This document shows, piece by piece, positions 29,601 through 38,233 of a DNA stretch of 64,000 nt. Under the pieces are notes generated by a model. The model did not search any database. It was given only the letters and a program-made list of their open reading frames with translations, and had not been told where the DNA came from. Made by a program: the position numbers and the translations under genes. Positions within the stretch are counted from its first letter, which is position 1; each line of letters opens with the position of its first letter. The DNA lies in NCBI GenBank assembly GCA_020310875.1, contig CM035416.1:532556-596555 (forward strand). The letters are read 5' to 3'. Source of the DNA: Ceratopteris richardii. Lineage: Eukaryota; Streptophyta; Polypodiopsida; Polypodiales; Pteridaceae.

Positions 29601-30673
29601 GTACTAATCCCTAGATCCATAGGTTCTGGTTCCATTTCAATGCTCTCGTAGTCCTCCTTCCAGTCTTTCTCAATTACTTCTCCTTCTTCTGCCTCCTGAA
29701 GGACTACCATATACAGACTAATGTCATAACCCTCCTCGTCAATACATTCGTTCATAGTTACCACTTCTTCGTTTACACAAACATCGAGGGTGGCTAAGAT
29801 TTCCATCCAACCGTGAGGTTCGAATTCTTCGTCTGGAAATACTTGTGGCATATAAGCTGGATCTTGTACCGATCTCACTACACCTTGTTTCTGCTGCCAA
29901 CTCTTTCTTCTCTCTTCTTCCTTTTTTGCAGCCTGGCATATCCACAGATGAGTGTCCTCGTTCATCCAGGATTGGTCACTAGAACCTGCACTATGAATCG
30001 ATTGATCGTCTTCCTCTTTGTGGATTTGATTCCATTGCAGAGGTGGTACATCTTGATATGCGTACGTATGTAGGTTGATCCTAGTGGTGACTCCTGCGTG
30101 TTGTAGGTACACTGCATCTTTTCCCCAATCTTGTACGACCTTTAGCTGTCTCATGAATGGCCTTCCCAAGATCATTTCATAATTGCTTGGCCTTTCAAAG
30201 TGACAAATTGCTAAAGTATGTTCGAATTCCACTCCGCATGTAGTGAAAACTACTCGTTCCAACAATCCTAGGGGTCTTTCCGTATGTCCATCGGCCATCT
30301 GAATTTTCATACGTGTTGGTCTCAATGCTGGTTTTCCCCATTTCTCCCAAATTTCTTTGGTAGCAATGCCAACACCAGCTCCTGAATCTAATATGGCTTT
30401 GGTTGTGTAACCCTTATAGGTGATTGGTAGACATGTATTTCCTTCGTCCCCTTCACTAAAGTCTCCTACTTTATCCACTGGAATTCTCACCGTTTTCACT
30501 TCGTCATCTACCTCCTTCTTTTCTTCCTTGACTTCCCACTGATTGATTAATTTCTCTTTTAAATGTGGTTTTACCTTTAACAATTCTTCGAATGTTAAGG
30601 TACATGGGATTTTCACCTCTCTAAGGCGTTGTATGATCTCCGATGTTTGAACTGATGGATTCGTTTCTCGTCT
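26639..30673 (-). CDS. E6 pol: protease, linker, RT, RNase H, integrase
   Basis: In frame with gag after its TAG. Numbering from the Met at 30616: PR1 with Asp77-Ser-Gly and YEMILG (146-151). Acidic linker about 170-450 with FEPHGWMEILATLDVC. RT about 455-720: LDGFSGYNQ (Asp571) and YVDD (633-636). RNase H about 770-895: Asp779, Glu820 region, Asp847 and RADHL (Asp890). Zinc module 1: His985, His992, Cys1023, Cys1026. Zinc module 2: His1111, His1118, Cys1149, Cys1152. Integrase core: Asp1181, Asp1243 and Glu1279, spaced exactly D-X35-E. The frame ends early after RVAYKTAIELRLST because one G is missing at about 26659 relative to E1; the frame resumes in the next feature. Confidence 0.93.
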   Translation of the reverse strand, partial: RRETNPSVQTSEIIQRLREVKIPCTLTFEELLKVKPHLKEKLINQWEVKEEKKEVDDEVKTVRIPVDKVGDFSEGDEGNTCLPITYKGYTTKAILDSGAGVGIATKEIWEKWGKPALRPTRMKIQMADGHTERPLGLLERVVFTTCGVEFEHTLAICHFERPSNYEMILGRPFMRQLKVVQDWGKDAVYLQHAGVTTRINLHTYAYQDVPPLQWNQIHKEEDDQSIHSAGSSDQSWMNEDTHLWICQAAKKEEERRKSWQQKQGVVRSVQDPAYMPQVFPDEEFEPHGWMEILATLDVCVNEEVVTMNECIDEEGYDISLYMVVLQEAEEGEVIEKDWKEDYESIEMEPEPMDLGISTTNMDITANEQHKDLTQKEELEVERELEDEDNKLQDQFEVPAHFKKYEVEERKIAIQMPKREAQPGIAYDNKEQTKKIVVTMEGGEERCTFIGQDVSAEEERELIRLIREYRDVFAWTYKDLKGVDPSICAHRIPMTSEAKPSKQRPYTYNDVYSAKIKEEIDKLLDAGFIYEIEHTEWVSPLVVVPKKNGKLRVCINLKKVNAATIRDSYPLPITDHLLERVAGKEVYSFLDGFSGYNQVAIATEDQHKTAFATEWGVYAFRVMPFGLTNAPATFQRLMCHVFKEFLKKSMEVYVDDLCTYSNQRPDHIPELRKIFNKCRQYRVCLNPEKCVFMVRQGKILGHIVSRNGISTDEDKIKVILDLPRPKNVKEVQAFMGHCGYYRRFIHMYAIIAKPLYGLLTQFTWTDECEKAFNELKKRLSTAPILKSPNWSKPFHIHVDASNYAIGCILAQPADEGKLDHPIAYASRQLNQAERNYTTTEREGLGMVYAVKKFRHYLLANKFKFFIDHQALLYLVNKPCSTGRLVRWFLLLMEFDFEVIVKKGNTHVRADHLSRLKHGEPPGGVPDDLPDTYLFNLEVCPQWAEKLIPILTHGPKDGITPNRKQDLWRTKNLHIIAGSLYHQDSSGLLMRCVEEDEQKMWLQKAHINQWNTHLNAIGTWQTLKRFGIYWPTMQRDAHNYVSTCQTCQEQIPDENSTLCYSTIAPKWSMPLVKFLKTREYPDGATLARKRALEEQSKDYVIIGKQLFKRGKDNQLRLCIHENEYLSVLEMAHAGAAGGHFSADRTVKMILFAGLWWPTLHMDAETYVRSCETCQRAKYPIRRDDMPLRPMVCARAFTKWGIDFIGPINPPAKGSHAEYIIVATDYLTKWVEAKATRKNDAQTTAKFLFEHIFTRFGLPIEIVSDRGTHFLNEVIESLMNEFLVIHKKSAPYHPQANGQAESSNKVLCTILTKIVNNGRSDWDKQLHHAIWAFRVAYKTAIELRLST

Positions 30674-33600
30674 CTATATTGATGGAATGCGATACAATTC
30701 TGAATTGTGCTCGTATTCCCCGGTGTAATTAGGTAGTTCCTTTACATCGTCTTCGGCTTCTTTGTCACTTGCATCCATTGGAAAAATCCCTTCTGAATTA
30801 AGTTCAGGTATTGAATCCTCTATTTCGTTTTCTGCTTTCAATTCTTCAAAGGGCGGTTCCATTCCCTCTACTTTTTTCCACTTGTCCTCTTGAACTCGTG
30901 CCCATAAATCCTTAGTCCAATCTCCTTCTGTTTCAGGGACTATGGATCCTTCCTTTCTCTCAATACCAACTTCATCATCCAGAGGTCTATTTACCTTAGG
31001 CTTTTCTTGATTGTTTAGACACTCTTGGAATTTTTCTTCGCAAATTCGGTTGTTTGGTAAAGGTGATGCGGGTTTTTCTAATGTTTGTTGGGCAACTTCT
31101 ATCAATTTTTTGCAGATTTCCAATCTTTCTTTCTCTAAGTCGCCTCTCGGATACTCTCTCTCATGTTGTTCTATGGTAGGTCCTGCTTTTATTCTCGCCT
31201 TGTATGCCTGAATCCACATGGCTAATTCTTCAGGCATTGGGTCTGCTAATACCGATCCTACCTCCTTCTTTTCTTCCTCCGTTTTATTTCCTTCTTCCAC
31301 TTGTGCTTCTTCTGTTGATTTCTGTTTACTCTTTTCATTTTCCTTCTTTTGCAATAATTTTTTTTCTTTTATTCTGTCTCTCCTTTGCTTCCATCTTTGG
31401 GATCGTTTACTGGTGATACTTTTTTCTGGTTCTTCGGAGTCTTCTACTCTGTGAGGGATGGGTGTATTTCCCTCTTTGTCACTTTGATTATTTCCTTGGG
31501 TTTTATCAGGGTTTTCTCTAGCCTTTGCTCTTGTTATGGCTTTTAATGGTATAGTGTACTCTTTGTCACTCCCTGACGATTCAATTACTTCTATCACGTT
31601 AATCTGTACGTTAGATGTGACTTTGTTTGGGTTCTTAGGACAATCTCTGAAAAGATGTTCCTTTCCACAATCGCTACAGTAACCTTCCCAATTTCGTTGT
31701 GGTGGTGGTGGGTTTGGCAATGTACATTCTCTGATATAGTGGTCACCTCCACACCTGTAGCATGGTCCTCTAGGTACAGATGGTCTATTCATTGGTCGAG
31801 GTGGCATGGTTGCTCTAGGAGCTGTATACATTAATGGTACATAATCTTGCTCGTAGTTGTATGAACTCTCTGGTGTCTCCATGCCATAAGCATATGGGTC
31901 GTATTGTTGCCCATATTCCATTGTTGAGCTCTCATAACCTGGGTATGTTCCTTGACTAGGTTCGTAAAATGAGTCATATGGTTCACTACTAGTCAAAGGT
32001 GTAGCTGGCACTATGGCCCTTTCTAAGTTTTCCTCTGGTTGCGCTATCTTAACTGGGACAACGTTCTGAGGGTGGGGCGGCTGTTGTCCTAGCACTGGTT
32101 GAGGCTGTGTATATCCCTGGTATGCGTATGGTCGTGGTATTGGTGCCTGTGGCTGATATGAGGGATATCTAAAGGCATCTCCTTCTTGCAGGTTCTGAGG
32201 ATATCCATATGGTCTCACATAAGGCTGTGTGGGTCTGGTTTGCCTATTGTAAGGGCAGTTCTCGGTGCTATGGTTTGTGTATCTCTGCTCTATGCTGCAA
32301 TACTGTAGTGGTCCGGGATCAGAGGGTCTATAAGGAGCATAGGCAGGTGGTGGGACTACTCCTCTACTACACAAGTGAGAAGGATGATCCCCTCCACACT
32401 GCAGACATCTTCTAAGCATAGGCATTCTCATAGGATTGGTGGGATAATTCCTCTGTCCTTGCATATTCAGTTTTTTTGCTAGCAAGTCGGCAATTTCCTC
32501 TATGTTGTTTTTAGGGTTTGATGTGCTACTTGATGACTCTTCACTTTTCACACTACCTTGGGGTATTTTCAAGTCTTCTGCAAGGTTATCCTCTAGGTCT
32601 ATACATTCCTTCATACACTCTTGCAAAGTTTGAACTCTCTTCACGTACACTAATGACCTCAAGGTTCCGTTCAATAGTCCTTCTAAAAACAATGATACCA
32701 TCTTGTTTTGTGTTGGTCTCTCTTCTACGGGACATCTATCCACATACTGCTTGAATCTCCTGGCTGCCAATCTGACTGACTCAGTTGGAGCTTGTTTGAA
32801 GCTGTGGATTAATGACGAAGAATTGTTTTTGATTCCAGACTTGGTAAATTCTTCAATCATTTCTTGATAAACCTGATCCATGTTCTGGAAGGTATTTGGA
32901 TCCAATGGCTGAAACCAGGCCAGGGCTGTGTCTGACAAGGTAAGGCCAAAGGACTCATATTGAATCATGAAGTCATCTACCTGCTCGGCTCTAACTACTT
33001 GTTTAAATTCTGCTATGTGATTATAGGGTTCACTCGAGCCATCATAATGATTTCTCATGCATTTGGCCACTTGAATCGGCCTTAGTCTCCTTCCTGCTTC
33101 AGGTTGTCTCGGCATTACAGGGTAATTTGGTCTTCCTATTGGTATACCTGGTCCTCGTACTACCTGTGGTCTGACTGGAGCATGAACTCCATGTCTTGGG
33201 TCAATGGCTGGTTGTGGCCGATAATTAGGATTAGTGGCAGGCATTGCAAATTGAACATGTGGTCTGACAGGGATCTGGGTTTGTTGAGTTTGTTGTGTTT
33301 GTCCCGAATGTTGACTTGAATCATTTTGAGAAGTTCCATGTGGGTTCCGTGAAGTAGTGGCTTGGTCCCTTGGGGGGAACACTGGGATGTTCTGATATTT
33401 CAGCTCAGCTCTCTCTAATTCAGTGACTGGCCAATACCTTCTGTGGTCTTTGTCCAAATATGTAATGATGGTGGAGAATTCAGGATCTTGTAACTCATAG
33501 ATGGTAACTGGATTAGGGGCAGCTTCCCATATTGAGGAATGGGCTCTGAGCAGGTGCTTCATCCCGTTAATCAGATACACATCTATTAGAGTGTCATCCT

Positions 33601-34117
33601 GGGGAACTAAGTCTCCTCTCCAAAGTTTAGTGATTGTTGATCTTCCTCTAGGAGTAGTCACTTGTACTTCAGTTTCATGTCCATTTACGCTTGAAGTATT
33701 ATTTTCCTCACCACGCTCATTAATGATTTCAGGGTGTTCTGTGACCACGTATTGAATGTCTTGTTTATCCATGTACAGTCCTCCTATGTACTTGACTGCT
33801 GGTCTTGGCACTATGTAGGCCTCTGAAGCCTTCCTTAGTCTGGCCACTGATCTATTTAGACCATCCAAATAGATTGGTATCTCATTGTGGTTAGTGCTCA
33901 CATATTCTAAGGAAGTTCTGTATTCACCCTCAATGATGGACATCTGGCCAATCATGGGCACAGTGCCTTGCATATCCTCGGAAGCCATGGGGATTTCTCC
34001 TTCTGACTCACTGGAGGTCTCAGAATAGTGTGATCGGTTACTTGGTTCGGCAACACTCCCTACGGAAGAAATTACACTTCTTCGGCTTCCTAGGGTTCTT
34101 CCCGATCTCAGGTTCAT
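30674..34117 (-). CDS. E6 gag polyprotein part (about 1,147 residues)
   Basis: I choose the Met at 34117 (MNLRSGRTLG) because every copy starts gag with M-x-LRSG; the open frame extends seven codons further up to 34138. Numbering from 34138, the retrotransposon-gag core is at about 361-516 (MRNHYDGSSEPYNHIAEFKQ to IDLEDN). Three CX2CX3HX4C knuckles follow: CLQCGGDHPSHLC (about 577), CYRCGGDHYIREC (about 793) and CSDCGKEHLFRDC (about 820). A Pro/Tyr-rich stretch separates the first two. A Lys/Glu-rich region and the conserved GSVLADPMPEELAMWIQAYKA block (about 960) precede the end. It stops at TAG (30676-30674), after which the same frame continues as pol. The roughly 350-residue N-terminal extension is unusual. 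Other copies have a sense codon at the TAG position. Confidence 0.93.
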   Translation of the reverse strand: MNLRSGRTLGSRRSVISSVGSVAEPSNRSHYSETSSESEGEIPMASEDMQGTVPMIGQMSIIEGEYRTSLEYVSTNHNEIPIYLDGLNRSVARLRKASEAYIVPRPAVKYIGGLYMDKQDIQYVVTEHPEIINERGEENNTSSVNGHETEVQVTTPRGRSTITKLWRGDLVPQDDTLIDVYLINGMKHLLRAHSSIWEAAPNPVTIYELQDPEFSTIITYLDKDHRRYWPVTELERAELKYQNIPVFPPRDQATTSRNPHGTSQNDSSQHSGQTQQTQQTQIPVRPHVQFAMPATNPNYRPQPAIDPRHGVHAPVRPQVVRGPGIPIGRPNYPVMPRQPEAGRRLRPIQVAKCMRNHYDGSSEPYNHIAEFKQVVRAEQVDDFMIQYESFGLTLSDTALAWFQPLDPNTFQNMDQVYQEMIEEFTKSGIKNNSSSLIHSFKQAPTESVRLAARRFKQYVDRCPVEERPTQNKMVSLFLEGLLNGTLRSLVYVKRVQTLQECMKECIDLEDNLAEDLKIPQGSVKSEESSSSTSNPKNNIEEIADLLAKKLNMQGQRNYPTNPMRMPMLRRCLQCGGDHPSHLCSRGVVPPPAYAPYRPSDPGPLQYCSIEQRYTNHSTENCPYNRQTRPTQPYVRPYGYPQNLQEGDAFRYPSYQPQAPIPRPYAYQGYTQPQPVLGQQPPHPQNVVPVKIAQPEENLERAIVPATPLTSSEPYDSFYEPSQGTYPGYESSTMEYGQQYDPYAYGMETPESSYNYEQDYVPLMYTAPRATMPPRPMNRPSVPRGPCYRCGGDHYIRECTLPNPPPPQRNWEGYCSDCGKEHLFRDCPKNPNKVTSNVQINVIEVIESSGSDKEYTIPLKAITRAKARENPDKTQGNNQSDKEGNTPIPHRVEDSEEPEKSITSKRSQRWKQRRDRIKEKKLLQKKENEKSKQKSTEEAQVEEGNKTEEEKKEVGSVLADPMPEELAMWIQAYKARIKAGPTIEQHEREYPRGDLEKERLEICKKLIEVAQQTLEKPASPLPNNRICEEKFQECLNNQEKPKVNRPLDDEVGIERKEGSIVPETEGDWTKDLWARVQEDKWKKVEGMEPPFEELKAENEIEDSIPELNSEGIFPMDASDKEAEDDVKELPNYTGEYEHNSELYRIPSI

Positions 34118-35689
34118 CCACTTAAGAGCTCTGATCAATTCTTGTCCACCTTTAGTCTCTAGAGTCCTAAGTTATGGCTCAGAAGTCTAGGGAAAACTTA
34201 GGCTGGAATGTGACTGAAAGAAAATTTCAAGTCACGATACTTGACTCTCACGACCTCTGAGAAAACGATCGCTGACAGACGATACTTGGATGAGAACGAT
34301 CGCTGACAGATGATACTTGAGAGAAACGATCGCTGAAAAACGATACTTGAGAGAAACGATCGCTGAAAAACGATCTTTCCCTAACGATCTCTGACTGGGA
34401 ACGATACACGACCTCTCACTGAAACGATACCGACCTTTGACAGGTGTCGCGATCTCCGCCAAACGATCGACGACCGACGACACTCGTGACAAACGATACA
34501 CGACCTTTGACAAGTGTCGCGATCTCTGGATCACGATACTTGGCAAACGATACACGATCGACGACCTCTGATCAAAACGATCGCTGGAAATCGACACTTG
34601 GGTCTAAACGATACTTGATCAAAACGATCGCTGGAAAACGATCTTTGACCAAACGATCTCTCGCAAAACGATCTCTGGCAGAAAACGATACACGACCGAC
34701 GATCTCTAGTAGAAACGATCGGCGATACTCGGGCTGAAACGACACACGATCTCTCACTAGACGATACACGATACTCGAATATAAACGATCTACGACCTTC
34801 ACTAGAAACGATCGACGATACCTCACTGAAACGATACCGACCTTTGACAAGTGTCGCGATCTCCGCCAAACGATCGACGACCGACGACACTCGTGACAAA
34901 CGATACACGACCTTTGATCAAAACGATCTCTACAGGAAACGATCTACGACCGCTGTCTGAAACGATCTCTAACGAAACGATCTACGACCGCTGGGAAATA
35001 TCGCGATACTCAACCGCAGGAGTAAAACGATACTCGACCGCAGGAGCAAAGCGATACTTGACCCTTTTTCAAATTTTTGTGATGTTTTTTTTGAGATTTG
35101 ATGTTTCCCCCTTTCTCATCTAGCTCTTCTCTCTTACCCTCACCCACTGTATCAATCAACCAAATACTCTTAACCCCCTGAAGGCCCAAACGACACTCAG
35201 CGCAGGTCGTTTTTCCCTTTCCTAGGTTGAAATGCTGAAAATTTTTGAGCAAATAGGTGGTTTAGTTTACCTTGGAAGCTCCCATGATCTTTTGGTCCAA
35301 CTCTTTGCACTGAACTCTCCCCTATTGCTTGCTTTCCTCGAAACGATCGCTGGGCTCACACGACACTCGACACAGCTCTCCACGATACTTGTTCAACAAG
35401 TAACTTGAAAATGAAAAATTTTTGGCTTTTATACTTGGGAATTCCTAGCTTACAGAAAAAGGAAAATTCTTGAACAAACCTAAAGCCTACTCTACTCTCC
35501 ACTCTCTCCTATTCTACCTCTTCTACTTACTTCCCTAATCTATCAACTCACTACACACACTCCAAGAATGAGAAGTAGCAAGTGCGGCTGAAATTGACTT
35601 ACCAAAGAAGAGAAGATTTCCGCTCCTCCAAGTTCTTCAAAGCAAAAAGCTACTTACCATCACGCGAATGCCTCGGTTTGATTCGTCAC
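34118..35689 (-). other. E6 untranslated leader
   Basis: About 1.57 kb between primer site and gag. The gag-proximal part is the CGAT-word array (34215-35060). The LTR-proximal 0.6 kb is pyrimidine-rich without an array. ORFs seen inside the array are repeat artefacts. Confidence 0.8.
34215..35060. repeat. CGATC/CGATAC-word array in the E6 leader
   Basis: Words such as AAACGATCGCTG, AACGATCTCT, ACGATACACGACC and CGATACTTG recur every 10-25 bases over about 0.85 kb. A block of nearly 100 bp starting GAAACGATACCGACC is present twice, at about 34421 and 34828 (offset 407), almost identical. This is comparable to, but with different words from, the E1 and E9 leaders. A few further words lie at 35340-35390. 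Confidence 0.85.
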
Positions 35690-35707
35690 TCCCCGGCAAC
35701 GGCGCCA
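35690..35707 (-). other. E6 primer-binding site (tRNA-Asp type)
   Basis: The element strand reads TGGCGCCGTTGCCGGGGA, seven bases inside the 5' LTR. This 18-mer is the form usually assigned to the tRNA-Asp 3' end in plant Ty3 elements such as Athila (recalled). Confidence 0.9.
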
Positions 35708-35714
35708 AAAAGTG

Positions 35715-36607
35715 TGTTGACCTAAGCTTCGACTTAGGGACTTGCGGAGAAGGAGACTATACCTCAATCCCCTCACAAGTGCATATAGTGGGGATACACG
35801 CTTTTAATTTATCAATCCGAAGAGTATACTAACCTAGCCGAGTGTATGAAGACATGCAATCACGTAATGGTCAATGCAAATGAACTACTCAAGAGTGAAA
35901 ATGAGGTAAATGCTTATCCTAACAAGCTTCAACAGTAGGTCAAGACGAAACGATACTTGGTGCAGCAGCTGTCGGTATTTTGGACTTTTCTCCTAGCTCC
36001 GAACTCCAAACATAGCAAATAGCATATGCGTTTTGAAGCTCTCGAGAAGACGCATCCAATGGCAGTGATTTCACTCAATTCCGACGCTCCTACTTCAAGT
36101 TATGACAGAAATACTGAATCGCGAAATCACTTTCCTACGCTTTAGCACTTCCTACACCTCGCACACACCTTTCCTACAGCAAAGAAACACTCTCAAGGAT
36201 AGATAACACTCACAAGCACTCTTTCCAAGCAATACACATGCATACAAGCTCACGAAGAAGAAGATGAAGAGGGAAGAAGACACAAATTCGAATTTCTGTG
36301 CTCTCTATTCTCACAATGGCAAAAAAGTCCTCTACAAAGAGTCACATTTGACTTATATACTAGTGCCCTAAAAATGGTCCTTTCACACAAGTGACCGGCA
36401 CTTTATTCACTAAGAGCTAATTTCCTACTATTTTACATGGGTAAGCTTCTATTCTTCTGTGGGAATGCATCTAGAGGACTCCTCTAGTGCCTTTACAAGG
36501 GAAGTATATTACAAAAATGAATATGTTACAAAAATATGTGGTCCAAATCGGAAAAATTTTGGGGCCCGTCTTTTTCTCTGCTTTGTGCGCTCTTTAGCTC
36601 TGCAACA
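35715..36607 (-). repeat. 5' LTR of E6 (893 bp)
   Basis: Drives the element on the minus strand. TATA-like TATATAAG (plus-strand CTTATATA at 36352-36359) places U3 at about 36607-36330. A perfect 17-base palindrome CTAGAGGACTCCTCTAG lies in U3 at 36471-36487. The terminal TGTT...AACA inverted repeat is intact. Confidence 0.95.
36352..36359 (-). promoter_or_regulatory. TATA-like box in the E6 5' LTR
   Basis: TATATAAG on the element strand, about 250 bases into the LTR. It is present in the 3' LTR (20310-20317) and conserved in the E1 LTR (about 10785). Confidence 0.6.
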
Positions 36608-36612
36608 CCTGG
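36608..36612. repeat. Right target-site duplication of E6 (CCTGG)
   Basis: Exact copy of 19668-19672. The E5 gag reading resumes immediately after it. Confidence 0.93.
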
Positions 36613-38233
36613 GATTCATGATCTTCATGATCAATTTCCCCAAGACATTCCATCCATTTACGGTGATCAAGTCGAACAACAAGAAGACGAAAGGATAGAC
36701 TTTGAATCTAATACCTTAGAAGAACTGCCTCAATTTCCAAGCCCATGGGAATCTGAATCTCTTCAGATCCGAGCTCCCACAATACTGGTCAAACATGAAG
36801 TCTCAGTGGTCCCAAGAAACACTGATGTCGTGAAGAACACTAAGGTTCAATGTCATCTCACTGTAGAAGAGCTGCTCAAAGAAAAAACCCGAGCTATGGA
36901 ACCATGTGAAGGATCAGGTCCTAGAACTTGATTCCAATGTACCAAAAGGCGGCTCTAAGCAAAAAGTACCAGAGATACCTCTAGACAAAATAGGGGACAT
37001 GTGTGAGGGGGAAGAAGGTAATACTTATCTTCCAATCACCTATCAAGGTTACACAACCAAAGCAATCATAGATTCAGGTGCTGGTGTTGTTATTGCTACC
37101 ATCTCCTTGGTGAAAGCAATGGGGCAAACCCACATTAAGATCAACTAGAATGAAGCTTCAAATGGCCGACGGTCATTTTGAAAGACCTCTAGGATTGCTC
37201 GAAGGGATAACTCTAACCACTTGTGGTGTAGAGTTTGAGCACACCTTTGCTATATGTGACTTTGAGAAAAATAATGTCTATGAGATGATTCTAGGAAAAC
37301 CCTTCCTCTGACAATTGCAAATAGTACAGGATTGGGGAACCAATTCTTTGTACTTACAACACTTAGGGGTCACCACCAAGGTCAATTTGAAGGATTACAC
37401 CTTCAGAGATGTACCACCCCTACAGTGGAATCCTATCCACAAAGCAAAAGAAGATTCAATCTCTGTGCATTTTGGAAGTTCCCCTGACCCATCCTGGTTG
37501 CATGAAGATACTCATTTGTGGATGTGCAAGGTCGCAGAGGAAGAGGAAAAATTCTTGAAGGCAAGGGAAGAAGGAACTTCACCAGGAGATAGACCAGTTA
37601 GAGACCTGGCCTACACACCGATGATCTTTCCGGATGAGGAATTTGAGCCTCATGGCTGGCCAGAAATCTTAGCCACCATGGACATTGCTGTCAACGAGGA
37701 ACAGTGGACACCTCATTGTGATGAGGAGGGTTATGATATCTCAGTGTTCATGTGTCAGCCCTTGCTAGAAGAATGTGACCCTAGTGATGTCATAGAAGAA
37801 GAAGAGAATGAAGATGATATAGAGTCCATTGTGATGGATAGTTGCTTTAACTCAGAGCGGCACTATCTAGAAGATATAGGAGTGCTCACCCAGAAAGAAG
37901 AAGAACCTCTCACAAGTATTAAAATGGTAAATTCAAAGGATGGAAGTGAGAGCAATCAAAAGAAAAAGAAAAGAAAAGCAGTGAAACAAGGAGAGGAGGA
38001 ATCATTGTTTGAAGTACCAGAAAACTTCAAAAAATATGAAGTTGACGACCGCAAAATTTTGGTACGAATGCCTAAGAGAGAGGCCATCATAGGAGAATCA
38101 TATGATAATAAAGAAAAGACCAAGAAGATTGTAGTGACCATTGAAGAGAACGAAGAGAGATGTACATATATAGGAGATGACCTAAGTGCAAGAGAAGAAA
38201 TGGAGCTCGTTGCTCTATTAAGGGAATATAGGG
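36608..38233 (+). pseudogene. E5 gag end, first protease and acidic linker
   Basis: Continuation of the split gag (36613-36900), then the retropepsin: GNTYLPITYQGYTTKAIIDSG with an intact Asp-Ser-Gly at 37071-37079 and YEMILGKPF (about 37280). A TGA near 37309 and a frameshift near 37147 interrupt it. The linker (37315-38230) has FEPHGWPEILATMDIAVNEEQ, CDEEGYDISVF and NFKKYEVDDRKI, then reaches the RT edge with a frameshift at about 38250. This linker is longer than in most Ty3 elements I know and is conserved in all copies. Confidence 0.82.

Larger units (their letters stand above)
19673..36607 (-). mobile_element. E6: complete, young family-A Ty3 element (16,935 bp)
   Basis: Both 893-bp LTRs, both copies of the target duplication, primer site, polypurine tract and all ORFs are present. 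Order on the minus strand: 5' LTR, primer site, 1.5-kb leader with CGAT-word array, gag, PR1, linker, RT, RNase H, two zinc modules, integrase, PR2, tail, ORF-X, ORF-Y, polypurine tract, 3' LTR. By direct comparison the LTRs differ at seven positions, all transitions. Damage to the coding part is limited to a TAG at the gag-pol boundary, a one-base deletion at about 26659 and a TAA between X and Y. It is longer than typical Ty3 elements because of the leader, the long gag, PR2 and the X-Y module. Confidence 0.95.

Noticed and set aside
26639..30616. Second, archaeal-type RNase H as in Tat/Ogre elements
   Set aside because: Between the first RNase H and integrase I find only a spacer and the extra H2C2 module; no additional D-E-D-D pattern.
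34444..35123. ORFs within the CGAT array (both strands)
   Set aside because: All are translations of the short repeats, differ between leaders, and lack any conserved product.
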